Positions 39,001-51,537 are shown, counted from the stretch's first letter. The stretch is 64,000 bases of DNA from Polyodon spathula (GCF_017654505.1 NC_054569.1:2829415-2893414); one strand, 5' to 3'. Translations and numbers: made by a program. The notes: a model not told the origin generated them from the sequence alone.

Positions 39001-39444
39001 TGACAACAGTGGAGACTCTGCCATTCTGTCTGTCTGCGTACAGTCTATCCACAGGGCAGTACGGTACAGCATAGAGTAGGCTGGAACGGTAATTGATTAT
39101 CGAGATATTATCTGGAATTTGTTTAGTCTTGATTATTTATCGTACTGAAAAATGATTAGCGGTAAAAAAAAAATAATAAAAATAAAAGACCAGCGCCATT
39201 TTCTCTCAACCTATATGTAAAATATTACAATTGAAAATGACCAATGTGTAAAAGTTATACAGGGCGACTGAGCTACAGGCCCAGTGTTGTTATCGCGCAG
39301 TCCTGGCAGAGACAGGACTCCAGTCTCCAGTGCTGTCATTCACTCGACGTTCACTGAAGCCAAATACTTCAGTGATAAAAGCATAGGAACATTGAATCCA
39401 TTCCTTCTTTCTATGTAAGGAAAGGCAGAGATGGAAAAGAACGA

Positions 39445-39477
39445 GGGAAGGGAAGGGAAGGGAAGGGAAGGGGGGGG
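39445..39477. repeat. (GGGAA)n tract
   Basis: Five GGGAA units ending in a run of seven or more G. Confidence 0.9.
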
Positions 39478-39963
39478 TGAGGGGAGCATTATCAAGGTTG
39501 TGTTTCTAACCACCCGCGGCAGCCTTCAGGCTGGCTGCTCACATCAAAAGTGAGGTACATCTCTCACAGGAGCTTAGAAATTCTGCCCCAGGCTTTGCGA
39601 GGCCTTCACAATTCTCCCCTCAAGAGATGAGCCAGAACCCAAGGGACACCGTCGAGCACAGAGCAGCCAGAGGGGAGTGAGTCTTGTAGAGAACAGACAG
39701 GGAAGCAAGCAGGACACAGAGCAGCCGATGGAGCGAGAAGAGCACAGATAAGCCAGGGTGCTGAGTCAAGCACTGAACCTGTAATTGTCTAAACTGAACT
39801 TGTTCTGTTCTGACGATGGTGTCTTATAACCAGACTAGTTTGAGCCATGGCATGTTAAGCATCGAGGGTATTGAACACAAAAGCAGAGCGGATACATCAG
39901 TCAGACAGAATAACTTAACTACATCAATTTAACCGGAATGAAAGCACTTAGTTCTCTCCCTAC

Positions 39964-40100
39964 CGGTACACGGCGCGCTTGTCCGACTCCAGCTGTGCCT
40001 GGGGGTCAAGGGTCACACTGACGGGGGTCGTCCCTGCTGCCGAGGATGCTGGGATATGGACCGGCTGGGACTTGGAGGTCTGCTGAGTGGTGCCTGTCAT
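39964..40100 (-). CDS. PKNOX2: PKNOX2 coding exon 2 (variable linker leading into the PBX-binding region)
   Basis: The 137 nt encode residues 30-74 plus two bases of a split Arg codon. The exon starts ATG ACA GGC after a CAG acceptor (40103-40101) and ends ...KRAVY + CG before donor GTAGGG. The first part is rich in Thr, Ser, Pro and Ala (TTQQTSKSQPVHIPASSAAG) and probably disordered. The last part, DPQAQLESDKRAVYR, matches the conserved lead-in to the first MEIS/PKNOX homology block (human has LEADKRAVYR). Phase 0 in and phase 2 out join cleanly to both neighbours. The variable stretch differs from the mammalian protein as expected for a fish orthologue. This exon lies about 3.9 kb downstream of exon 1, and a 40-bp minisatellite lies in the intron between them. 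Confidence 0.93.
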
Positions 40101-40570
40101 CTGGAAGAGATGAAATAAAGACATGCTTGAAGTATCTCACTCCTGTGCAGGGAGTATAAGAGCCCACCCTGCTTTCTGCAGCATGAAGCTTCCAGGTCTG
40201 TCAGCTTACATACATGCTGTGAGAGTGGCTCAGACATCTAAAACATTAATGCCAAGTGATGGGTGACTAAGCCCTTTGCTTTGCTATCGCTGTCTAAATA
40301 TAATGCAGGACATTCCAACCTCAAGAAATGTTATTGCTAAAGCCACAGCATTGCTAAAGTTTGATCTTGGATCCTATAGAGAGGAGCTGTGGTCAAGCAT
40401 CAGTACTTACAGCGAAGAGCAGACTGTATAGTCAACTATAGACGAGCATTAAGGCCTAATCAAGGATACCAACACCTCATCGCCTCCATTCCATTAGGCT
40501 TGACCGCACAGCACCCCCTCTCCCCTCCTCCTGGAATCGCTTGTGGTTTCTGATGTCAACTGGCACTGCC

Positions 40571-41210
40571 TAGAAAGATGCCACCCCCTGCCCGGCTATT
40601 ATTAAATATTAAGAAAGATGCCACCCCCTGCCCGGCTATTATTAAAGATTAAGAAAGATGCCACCCCCTGCCCGGCTATTATTAAAGATTAAGAAAGATG
40701 CCACCCCCTGCCCGGCTATTATTAAAGATTAAGAAAGATGCCACCCCCTGCCCGGCTATTATTAAAGATTAAGAAAGATGCCACCCCCTGCCCGGCTATT
40801 ATTAAAGATTAAGAAAGATGCCACCCCCTGCCCGGCTATTATTAAAGATTAAGAAAGATGCCACCCCCTGCCCGGCTATTATTAAAGATTAAGAAAGATG
40901 CCACCCCCTGCCCGGCTATTATTAAAGATTAAGAAAGATGCCACCCCCTGCCCGGCTATTATTAAAGATTAAGAAAGATGCCACCCCCTGCCCGGCTATT
41001 ATTAAAGATTAAGAAAGATGCCACCCCCTGCCCGGCTATTATTAAAGATTAAGAAAGATGCCACCCCCTGCCCGGCTATTATTAAAGATTAAGAAAGATG
41101 CCACCCCTTGCCCGGCTATTATTAAAGATTAAGAAAGATGCCACCCCCTGCCCGGCTATTATTAAAGATTAAGAAAGATGCCACCCCTTGCCCGGCTATT
41201 ATTAAAGATT
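40571..41210. repeat. 40-bp minisatellite, 16 nearly identical copies
   Basis: Units read AAGAAAGATGCCACCCCCTG followed by CCCGGCTATTATTAAAGATT, exactly 40 bp each, filling 640 bp. Only the first unit (TAGAAAG, ATTAAATATT) and units 14 and 16 (CCACCCCTTG) differ. It lies in the intron between PKNOX2 coding exons 1 and 2. Near-identity points to recent expansion or homogenisation. Confidence 0.98.
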
Positions 41211-41679
41211 AAGGTTGGTTCTTTATCGCAAGTTAACAGAAGACAGGGATTAAAAAAAAAAAGGGATTAAAAAAAAAAAAAAAAAAATTAAAAAATAAAC
41301 AACCGGTCAAAAAATAAACAAAAAACATTATTTCTACCGGCCTATAAATACAGAAAGGAGGGTTTTGAACGGCAGGTGAGAAATTATATAAATAAAACCT
41401 GAAATACCAATTTAAATAGTTTTGTTTAGTGCAGTTTATGACTAATATATTAATGATATCATTAGGTGCATATATTACACTTTTCTATAGAGATATACTT
41501 TTACATACAAGTATTAGATATACTCCAATCACACAGCCTATACTGTATAATGCATGACCGGCAAGAGATTGACAATTATTTAAATAGTTTGGATAGGGAA
41601 ATAGATTCAAATAGCTGTTGTTTCTATCATAATGTATTGGAATTCATTAGCAATTTGGCACCTTTTTTAAGTTAGCAGT

Positions 41680-41960
41680 GTAATTATTAGGAGGCATGTG
41701 CTATTAATTCATTTCTTAATCAATTTGTTAATGTCATGTCTTAATTATTTAAGTAATTAACTCACTCAGTCTGTGTCTTCTCGCATTTCCCCAGCCCGGT
41801 AAAGTAAGGTCATGTACTGTAGCCTTCTATTTAAAAGGTGCAGGTCCAGGTTTGAATAAGATTGATCACAGCCTAATTAGAACGAGATTTATTTCATTTA
41901 CAGTGATAATTGAGCCATCCATTTCAATTTTCAGGTTGTCTGGATGAGTCACCATTCTTT
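41680..41960. promoter_or_regulatory. Candidate conserved non-coding element (TAAT-rich) in a PKNOX2 intron
   Basis: This repeat-free block has many homeodomain-type cores (TAATTA, TTAATTA, TAATCAA, CCTAATTAGA). Such clusters are frequent in deeply conserved enhancers near developmental transcription factor genes. Conservation was not tested, so this is a candidate only. Confidence 0.25.
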
Positions 41961-42033
41961 CCGCCACTCTTTTGGATAAGTCTACCCCAATTAGGAACAC
42001 TCGTTTTCAGGTGTGACCATTCGTAAAATACAG

Positions 42034-42152
<119 letters not shown>

Positions 42153-43040
42153 TCTTTGCTAATGAGGGCACTGAATTCAAATGGTTACAAACGGCAGCCT
42201 TTGTTATTTTAAATTTTTTCATGAAACCTGAAAACAGACAGAGCCATTCTGGAAGTGACTACTGTGCATGCTTAATTAGGTACACCTGAGCCCCTGGCCT
42301 CAAATTAGCCTCAGATGTGTCTAATTAAGCTCCTGCAACCCTAAAGTCGTTGCTATTGTAACAGGAGAGGCATACACTCTGTTACACTGTCAAAATCAAA
42401 CACGATCATACACAGGATTTTATTTACACTAACGGGTTCCCTGGTTAATGGGAGTCCCATTGAAGCACTGATGTGAAATATTTACACCTGAAAAAGGGAA
42501 GTATCTTTCAGCCGCAGTATTGTTTTGCATATCTCTTGTAAAAAAAAAAAAAAAAAAAAAAAACTCAAGGCAGCAAGAACCAGTGTGATTCGAGTTCACT
42601 CTCGTCAAGGCATGAAGCCATTTACAGAAAAAGAGCCAAAAGGTGGTCTTCTTAAAGAGGATTCTTTTCCCGACAGGTGGATTTGTGTGATATTATTCTG
42701 TATGGCTCTGGAGGTCTCTTCAAGTCTTTGTTCCAACCGAGCCTTTCCTTCATTATTAAAATTGGACACATGTATCCCTTGAGCTGGACCTAAAGTACTT
42801 TATGATCTGACAATGCCTATTTTTTTTTTTTAAGTAGAAGTAGTCAATTCAGTTCTGTGTAAGTCGCATGAATGACCCCTGACAGATGAAGGATGCTTCA
42901 GAAGGAAGGTATTCCCCACCGGCCCAGGACTCGCTGCTCTGACATGCAGCACATCTCGGGTCCAGAGCCTCAGCAGCCACCACACTGCATAACCCACCCA
43001 GGGAGGAACCACAGACGCAGAAGCAGAGCAAGCTTCTACT

Positions 43041-43160
43041 GGGAGTCAGTACGGCCAAGTAGTTAGAGCTGAAGGACTGGGGAGTACTACGGCGGAGTGG
43101 TTAGAGCTAAGGAACTGGGAGGCAGTGTGGCATAATGGTTAGAACTAAGGAGCTGGTATA
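43041..43160 (+). repeat. Short array of the tRNA-like 38-bp unit (3 copies)
   Basis: Three tandem units carry GTAGTTAGAGCTGAAGGACT, GTGGTTAGAGCTAAGGAACT and ATGGTTAGAACTAAGGAGCT, each followed or preceded by GGGAGGCAGT-like sequence. They are the same unit as the large array at 49812-50416. Confidence 0.8.
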
Positions 43161-43963
43161 GAGGCGCCCCACCTCCTCATTCTCATTCAGGGATGGTTTC
43201 TGCCTCCGCAGTGACAAGCTTGAGGAAACTAGACCCCCCGCGCCCCCTTGGAGAGCACTTAATCCCATCTCTAAATGGGAACTAAATTAGGTTCTTCACA
43301 CTTAACTACCCCTCATCTGCATTACTTTGTACTCCCGCGGCCTGAGATTTTACTCCCCCCCCAGCACTAACCTCCTTAGCGGAGGGAGACGGTTCTCTGT
43401 GTGCTAGCCGACCGCGCTGCGGCACCCTCCTTTCGCTCACACTCTGGGAAAGGAGTTCTGCCTGCAAGCCCTGCTCATCGAAAACGCTGCGCTCAAATAC
43501 GGCAACACAATGCGTGAACCCTTTCCAGACAGGCTATGCTGCATTATGCTGCGTTTCCATTTTATTTTACACATGCTTGATCTGCAAAAATGTCTAAACC
43601 TCATCGTTGGCTTGTGATTTAACGATGTGTGTGCTCCTTTACCTAGAGAGGTGACCAACAAAGTCAGTGTCTATGCATTGGGAGACCATTATTAGACCAC
43701 CATACTATTGTGAAGAACCATTAGCAGACCACAGTGTTACCGGCAATGGTAGTACAACGGATTTGGAATGGGCATTGTACAGTGACCCTGACACGGTTGT
43801 ACACTGGTACTTCTATGGTAACATGGTACGGTAATTCCTTATCAGTTTTTATCTTCCTTGTTCAAAACATCCACGGTTCTACCAATAGCTTAAACCACAC
43901 ATGTATTGCGTTGAAGATCACAGCAGCACTTTCAACCCCCAGGTCTGAAGGTGGCACTCTCAC

Positions 43964-44072
43964 CTGTTGGCTCTCCTGGTACGATGGGGGTGGGACGCTC
44001 TGTGTGGCCATCATTGTCAGTGCTGGTGCTGGGGACACATGTTGCATCATGGGATAGCTTCACATCTAGAGC
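43964..44072 (-). CDS. PKNOX2: PKNOX2 coding exon 1 (N-terminal leader, residues 1-29) with 22 nt of 5' UTR
   Basis: This is the first coding exon of the TALE homeodomain factor PKNOX2/PREP2, a nuclear partner of PBX proteins. The ATG is at 44050-44048 and is followed by a second ATG, as in the vertebrate PKNOX2 start MMQH. The 29 codons read MMQHVSPAPALTMMATQSVP and continue to ...SQQ, closely matching the known PKNOX2 N-terminus (SPAPALTMMATQ is shared). The acceptor CTGCAG ends at 44073 and the donor GTGAGAGT begins at 43963. The exon ends in phase 0. An in-frame TGA 10-12 nt upstream of the ATG rules out a longer protein from this exon. Because the exon opens with a splice acceptor, an upstream non-coding exon must exist. 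Assignment to PKNOX2 rather than PKNOX1 rests mainly on the later exons. Confidence 0.93.
44060..44065 (-). promoter_or_regulatory. PKNOX2: Start-stop upstream ORF (ATG-TGA) in the PKNOX2 leader
   Basis: On the minus strand an ATG at 44065-44063 is followed directly by TGA at 44062-44060. It lies inside the 5' UTR part of the exon, nine bases before the main ATG and in the same frame. Start-stop elements are known to stall initiating ribosomes and lower translation of the main frame. Its start context is weak (T at -3), so leaky scanning is likely. Function here is inferred. Confidence 0.5.
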
Positions 44073-46165
44073 CTGCAGAAAGCAGAGGAGTGGTCACAGG
44101 TTGGCTGAACAGTGCCACAGCGTTTAATAAAAAGGGATGTTTAAAGCCTTTTAGGCATCCTGGTTTAACTGCAGTGAAAGTACAGGCTGGGTGGTCAATT
44201 TGAATTGCACCTTTCCCTGTATAGAAACATTGTATTATTTTATTCAAACAATAGCACTATTCCATCAATCTCCATATACAGTCATATATACCGCTCCGGT
44301 ATCTCGCTAGAATCAAAGAATTTATCAACAGTAACAGTGGGCTGTAAGTGCAAAGGCAATGATCAGTAACTACAGGGATCAATAAGTGCTCTTGCAATGT
44401 CGCTATAAAAAGGGCTTAAATATAAATTCAGATGCATTAGTTGACCGATTTGATCAAGCTGCACAGGGATAGGCAACAGCTGGATTTTTTTTAAGGGACT
44501 GGAGAATCACCCACATAACCCTGGCTATCCCGAGATCACCCCTAAAAGTAAGTGGTTGGTACAATCCATTTGGATTCTCTGGTGCTGTAAAATTCTCCCA
44601 AAAAATCCAGCCGAGATTTATCCTGATAGTTATTGCTTAAAAGGATAAACATACAGTCGGGTAGGTAGCCAGACAGAGCCAGACTAGATATCTAGATTCA
44701 AAGCCTCTAGATTAAGCCAGACTCTACTGAAGCTACTTGGTGTGCCTGAGAGTGGCTGCGAGATTAGAACACAAGGCTTTAAAATCAAAGAGCTCATTAA
44801 AGTTGTTGTCATTCAGCTAATTGACATTTGGTGAGGCGGAGGGCGCTCCCAGTGGGATGTGCTCCAGTTAAATCCATCGCGGAAATAATTCGCCCAGCGG
44901 CGTCTCTCCCTCTGGGGAGATCAGGTGAGACATTCCTGGTGCGGGGGCCGCTGTCTCCCCTCCCTTCTCCTGGGAGTCTGGCTTCGGGAAGTCTCAGGAG
45001 CCCGCTCTCAGGCAATGCAACTGGCTGCGTTCCCGTTTCCTTTAATCAGCCCCCCTTCTTTGCATCTCATTTCAGTTTGTTTTTAAAATGTGGTTGGGTG
45101 AGGGGGTGGGTGTTGGTTACATTGCGGTCCGCTAATGGTTCTGATAGGATTCTTCAGGGTAGTAAAATGGTTTTTCATGAACACTTCTATAAGTGATGGG
45201 GCATCTTTACAGCTTATTCTGGTAACTCTTTAAAATATTTACCATAGTAAATCTGCACAGGGATGCAAGCATCATTTGGCCATGGTTCACTATAGTTGTG
45301 TACCATAATTCTGTGCTTTATCCTGCTCTCTTGTGCTTTATTTGGTCTTGTAGCACTTAACTTTGACCGTGGTATGCTGCAGTAGATTTTTAAAACGAGG
45401 AAACACACTTTTATATATAATAAATAAGTGGCAAGAAAAACTGCTGAAAAACAAACAAGCAAATAAATGAAGTTATCAAAAAAGAACAATGTTAATGCTT
45501 TGAAATGAGTAATAAACGACTTGTTTTTACTTGCATTTGTTTTGCTGAGATGGTGTTTTCGTTGAAGACCCACTTATAAACTAAATGTTTGACTTCGCTT
45601 GGGGGACAGGGTCTCTTTGGCAGTCCAGTGGTCTCAATATAAACCTTTCCTAATATCACGCCTCTCCCGGGACAGTTTTACCTTCCCTCTCAGGAAACCA
45701 AACCCTAATCCCACTGATCTCTCACCTCCCCAGCAGGACAGCTGTCTACAGCTGTCAGACAGCCATTAAAGAAGTGTTTAAAATCATTCTACTCTCACCT
45801 CCGCAGCACACAGACACAGTCTATGTCAACAATACAAAAACAGTTATGAGCTTTTTATGCCTTGACGTTTTGACATTGTCTTGAATCCCATCTGGAAACA
45901 GGGTTAACGTGGTACAGACAGGAGCAGGTCGTTCAAATAAAAGAGGTAGAATCAATGAATTCCCTATAGAAAACTTGCAGTTTACACATTTCCCCCATAC
46001 ATGTACAGTAACTTTATAATAAAATGGCTTTATCACAGTTTCCCTGGTTGTACTTCACTTTGATAAAAAGGTAAGACTGAAATAAACTCAAGATGATAAA
46101 GTCAGGTCCACTTTTCTTCGAGAAGGCACTAGTAAAAACGTCTGTGAAAGCTTTACCTTTGAATT

Positions 46166-46205
<40 letters not shown>

Positions 46206-46218
46206 TACACACATATAC
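46166..46218. repeat. Compound (TA)n(CA)n microsatellite
   Basis: About 22 bp of TA repeats followed by about 30 bp of mostly CA repeats. Confidence 0.95.
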
Positions 46219-47351
46219 AGTGCTAGACAGGTAGATTAATAGATGAATCATTCATTATAAATCACACTTAATAAAGCAATAAAGTCTGTCTCTCTCTCTC
46301 ATTGAATTGAGAGATATGTAGAAATAATAAAACGAAACTCCTACAATTACTTGTCAAATGTTCTACGAGAAACCTTTCCCAAAGTCTTCCACATAATCAA
46401 ACTACACATTAGCATCTCCGAATCGACGAAACAGGTTACTACTCGCTAATTCAAGGCAAAATTACATATTAATTAATGGAGCTAAAAATAAATTTCTGCC
46501 AATTATTGCATTGTATTTTTTTATGAGGCTTCTAAAGTCTCTCCCAGGAGAAATACTATACTGTGAGTAAGTGGTGAGAAGAAGTTAAAGCACAGGGAGT
46601 TAGAATGACTCATTACTGTATTGTGCTTTACAGCGATGTTGTATAGTCTTAATGAGAGTGAAAATAAAAAGGTTCAGCTGGCAAAACACAAAGACCGGTT
46701 TTAATGCAATCTTATATACTGAATATAATACAAATCTTCTTGTTTCAACTACAGTGGTTACAATAGGTTTGTCACATCCGTCAAATAAGAATTAGAAAAT
46801 GATGGTCAGATACACTCCCCTTGTAAGGGGTTATCTTTTGGGAATTTGTCCTTAATGCTGCCTGGTGGGTGAATATGATGCTCTCTGTCAGCTTAAGTGC
46901 CTCGTCCTTCTACACATGCCAGTAATGAGAAGCTGTAGCTGCACAGCCCCTTCTAGGAAGTCAGAACAATGTAATCCGCCACCAATTCAATACCCAGGCA
47001 TTTGTGTAGATTTGAAACTGTGCCATTTTCTTTTCGCTGGAGCACAGAGCAGAGTATTGTGCCAAAGGTGTCCGTACTTTGTGCTCAGTAATTAGGGTTA
47101 GAATCGATCCCTTTCCCCTTCCTAGCCCTGCTAGCCCTCACCCATTGGCTAAACTTGCCATCAATAAGTGCTGACGGGACCTCTGACCTTGCTTGTTAGG
47201 CCAGCCTCCACTGATAACTAGGGAAGATTTATACAGTCGCCGTGGAGTCACATTGATAGAGCCGAGACTCTCTGTCTTCCATTCGCTTCTTCTCTTCTCC
47301 ATTTATTATAAGTGTACGGGTAAAAAAGTGACACACCTGCAATACACAGCC

Positions 47352-47470
47352 CAGACAGTTCCACTCCAGTCCGGGTCTTTATTCCAACCATTAATTCCTT
47401 CATTAAACCAGCCAAAGGAATATAAACCCAGACTGGAAGTCAAGGGCAAGAATGGAATGGACCTTGTGAG
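47352..47470. mobile_element. Related inverted-repeat element, second copy
   Basis: The block ACTCCAGTCCGGGTCTTTAT followed by TCCAACC matches the core of the element at 34863-35030. The far side (CAGACTGGAAGTC ... GAATGGAATGGACC) is roughly inverted relative to the beginning. A shorter fragment of the same kind (GTCTTTGTTCCAACC) lies at about 42724-42738. Confidence 0.45.
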
Positions 47471-49811
47471 TTCGGGTCGGAGTTAACGATGGAAACCGTG
47501 GCAGATCTTAATAATGCAAGACAATTTCACATTCAAAACTGAGAAATAAAAACAACCCGAGAAAGGGTTTCAGGGACCTTGAATTTTATGGACTTGCTTG
47601 TTTGGTCCTAGTTTTGTAGTTGGCATTTTCTGCTTTAACTGGGGGGAAAGACTTTGAAAATATGCCCTGAAGCTATAGGTAGGTACTGATTAATTCATTT
47701 TCCCAAAATGTTGATCTGCTCCTAAAGTTCTGCCTTAACTACGTTTCAGCGGTCAGCACCTCAGAAAAAATAGGGCTCAAATGGCAAAAGCTTTGCTAAG
47801 CAAGGCAGATGCATGGTAAAGCACAGGGTAACACAATGATACAACATAACGTGAAGTATGGTAACGGCAGGGGGATAACACAGGCACAGTAAATGGATGC
47901 TAAAGCACAGGAAGCATGGTTTTACTTCATGCAAAGCCTGGGTAAAAACGTGGTAAGGTGTAGTCTAATTTGTTTAGAGCATGCACATTAAACCCAGCAA
48001 AATGTTGTATATTTCATTTGATCTTACTGTGTATTGGAGCTGCAGTTCCACTGACTCTGGGCTGCAGTGTCTCCCACACCTATGAAACAGGAACCAAGGG
48101 TCTCTCGCTAGAGAAAAGAGGAACACAGAGAGGAACATCAATACAGCATAGCACACTTCCTTTACCTGTGTACAGACAGACGGCTTCTACACATTGTCTC
48201 CAATATTGTTAGTCTATCAGCTTTACAAATCACTAAATACAGCCATGTACTTTACTAAAACTGTCCTGGGAACAGACAGACAGTAGGATTCGGTCTCTGT
48301 GGCTCATTAAAATCTGACAGACTAAGGGCTATTTCCTCCACTCTTTAATTAAGAGAACCCGTCATGTAGAACTCAGTTCCTTGGTTCCAGTTTTGTAAAA
48401 TTAATTCAGGAGTTAATTAAAAGGCTGGAGTAAACACTTTGAAAACACGGCCCGAACAAACTCAAAGTATATCACTACAAAAGAAGGTCCAGTGGGAAGA
48501 GGAGAGGCAGCTCCTCAGCAGGGCTCCCCTTGGTCAAGTGTCACTTGCTGGCCAGATTGCGCCTTGGAGGTGCGGGGAGCTCGTAGAATCTGGACCCATC
48601 TCCCCTAGCTCCTCATTAACCTGAGCCAGAGCCTCAGCAACCGGTCCTCAACCTCTCGTCTCCAGCGCTCTCTCCCAGCGCTCTCGTCATTCGACCGTTA
48701 CTCAACATGCAGATTCTTCAGACACTACCACTCTTGGTTAAGCGAGAGGCCAATCTGGTAACAAGCTGGCTTGAACGGATGCAAATCGATTCATGTTATC
48801 TGGTTAGATTCCAGTGAATTTGCAACAGTTTCAATGGAATATCATTTACTCCGCTAAAATGTTTATAGAATCACGGTTATTATTATAAAGTGTGACCTTG
48901 AATCCATAGCATATGAATTCCACAGCAACCGCTGCTGCTCCTATGATAATATTCAAATGCATGTATTTATTAAATTGGAGTGGCTATGTATTTTTAAATT
49001 ACACAATTATAAAAGCAGCTTGACAGGCGCAGTATCCTCAGGTAAAATGTACAGTACGTTGTTCTTTATATCTGCCGGCTGCAGGAAAGTGAATGTGCCG
49101 ACATCTCGAAAACGTAATCTCAAGTATGAGAAATGCCCAGTGAAGCTTGCATCTGTGCTGCATACTGGCACAGAATTTCTGCATGCATGCTAAACACATA
49201 CTAAATGTGATCATTTTTTAAGTGCACAGTAATCTCTAATCCTTTAACTGCTTTCTGAATGCTAAGGCGGGAGTTTACAGTATACAGAAAGCTTGCAGCA
49301 TTAATGCCGGCCGCCACCGCAATTACGACAGATAACTTACTGCGGTGATTAGAAGCTTAGAGAACAGGGTCAAGAGTGCCACAGCAAATTTCAGCCAGAA
49401 GTGGGCGCTGTGGTCCCGCATACCAGCAGATGCAAAGCACTGCTGTGACTATGAGGATATCGGTGGTTGTGGTAATCAGAAAGTGCAATTGAAGGTGTAG
49501 ACCCTCCCCCCCCCCAACTCCCTTTCCCCCCTACTTATTAGCGGACATAGAACAGTTTTGGCAGAGGTGGCAATGCCAGGCCCTGGGTCACCAGAGAGGG
49601 CGTTGCTGTGCCCCGCAGGCACTATGCAGGATGATGAATGCAGCATATTGAATGCAGAGGTTTTGGTTCATCTTTGCAAACAGCAAAATGAATATTTGAG
49701 GATCTCAGCAGGGGGTTAACGAGAAGAAGGATTAGCAATTCAGAGACAAATGTGCTGGCTGACTGTCAGCAGATTTCTAATGATGGGAGGGCAGTGCTTA
49801 GATATGAGGGA

Positions 49812-50416
49812 GTGGGAAGCAGTGTGGTCTAGTGGTTAGAGCTGAGGGACTGGAAGGTAGTATGGTGTAGTGGCTAGACCTGAGGGACTGGGAGGCAGTG
49901 TGGTTTAGTTGTTAGAGCTGAGAGACTGGGAGGCAGTGTGGTCTAGCTGTTAGAGCTGAGAGACTGGGAGGCAGTGTGGTCTTGTGGTTTAATATGAGAG
50001 ACTGGGAGGCAGTGTGGTCTAGTTGTTAGAGCTAAGAGACTGGGAGGCAGTGTGGTCTAGCTGTTAGAGCTGAGAGACTGGGAGGCAGTGTGGTCTAGTG
50101 GTTAGAGCTGAGAGACTGGGAGGCAGTGTGGTCTAGCTGTTAGAGCTGAGAGACTGGGAGGCAGTGTGGTCTTGTGGTTTATTATGAGAGACTGGGAGGC
50201 AGTGTGGTCTAGCTGTTAGAGCTAAGAGACAGGGAGGCAGTGTGGTCTTGTGGTTTAATATGAAGGACTGGGAGGCAGTGTGGTCTAGTTGTTAGAGCTA
50301 AGAGACTGGGAGGCAGTGTGGTCTTGTGGTTTATTATGAGGGACTGGGAGGCAGTGTGGTCTTGTGGTTTATTATGAGGGACTGGGAGGCAGTGTGGTCT
50401 AGTGGTTAGAGCTGTG
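49812..50416 (+). repeat. 38-bp minisatellite of tRNA A-box-like units, about 16 copies
   Basis: The unit is ACTGGGAGGCAGTGTGGTCT then AGTGGTTAGAGCTGAGAG, with a period of 38 bp (for example 49921 to 49959). TCTAGTGGTTAGAG resembles a tRNA A box. Variants (TAGCTGTTAG, TTGTGGTTTAATATGA) alternate along the array, suggesting higher-order duplication of mixed units. No B box is present in a unit. Confidence 0.95.
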
Positions 50417-51537
50417 CTAACTTGAAAGTCTTGTGATTTACTGGTTAGAACTCAGGACAGCCAGGATTACTGTATAGTTGCTCTGCACAGTCGTTTGTCC
50501 CAATTCCCTGCTGTTGTGTAAAAACACTAATATGCAGTACGCCAGGCTTTACACCAGGACTGCCGGTAATTAATTCAGAAGAGACAAGCTGTAAAAAACA
50601 TTCACATCTCCACAGCACCAGTTCCATAGGATTTATGTGCCCTTTAACAATCAGCTCCTATGGATGTAATTTCCTGCTGCAGGAATTCTCAGAAATTCAG
50701 GCTGCAAATTCTTTTTAATAAGACAATAGAATGATAAATGTCTGGGTAGGGGTTTATTCATTTATTTTAGCAGGCCCACACCTATTTTATCTGGATTATA
50801 TTAGATTGTTATATTTTATCTTTCCTGGTTTAACCTTGTAACAACCTGGGCAACAGATAGGTAGATAGATAGAGAGATAGAGAGATACTGCTAACTTCAC
50901 ACTGGAACACTGCATATGTGTATATTAGTATTATTTTTCCACTAGTGGCAATGCTTAAAATGTAGTGAAATAGGGACTCAGATAATTGAACTCTAACGAA
51001 GTACATGACACTAGTCCAAAGTGATTTATACTCCTATGCTGTCATAATGAAATGCATGCTGACACCAGCTGTACAAACCAAACTTCAATACCATAATTCA
51101 ATTTGTACGAAAAACATTTGCAGTACAGCTGCCTGTGTATTTTAGACTTGAAGGGTTATTACTGATTTTTGATAAAACATAGGCATCACAATCACAAAGC
51201 AAGGGTTCAGTAAGGCATTTTAGTACCAGCTTGCAATCAGTACAAACACATCTCTAATCTGTCACTACTGTGCATGAACATATGACAAATTCCACATGTA
51301 CTCACATCAGCAACAGTATCTCTTATTTGTAAGAACCAAAACCCGTTTGCTCATAGTTGCTTTTGATACCTTGTGTTTCCCTTATAAAAGTTACCACAGT
51401 AAAATCAAAGTGAAGTGTAATAAAGCCTAGTAAAAGCATAGGTAAGTATTCTAAAAGAAGAGAGAGGTATGGTAAAGCATATTAATAAACATGGCAAACC
51501 AGGGTAAACTATGATAACTGCACAGTAAAAGCATATC

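Larger units (their letters stand above)
35229..39963 (-). other. PKNOX2: PKNOX2 intron between coding exons 2 and 3
   Basis: This 4.7 kb intron holds a (CA)n at 35976-36008, a (GGGAA)n tract at 39445-39477, a short (CA)n at 38864-38879 and otherwise unremarkable non-coding DNA. The stretches 36010-38860 and 38880-39440 contain nothing I can name. The region 36040-36300 is somewhat GC-rich and without repeats. Confidence 0.9.

Noticed and set aside
40571..41210. Regular direct repeats considered as a CRISPR-like array
   Set aside because: The units are contiguous with no unique spacers, and the host is a vertebrate genome. It is a minisatellite; the same holds for the 50-bp array at 21279-22248.
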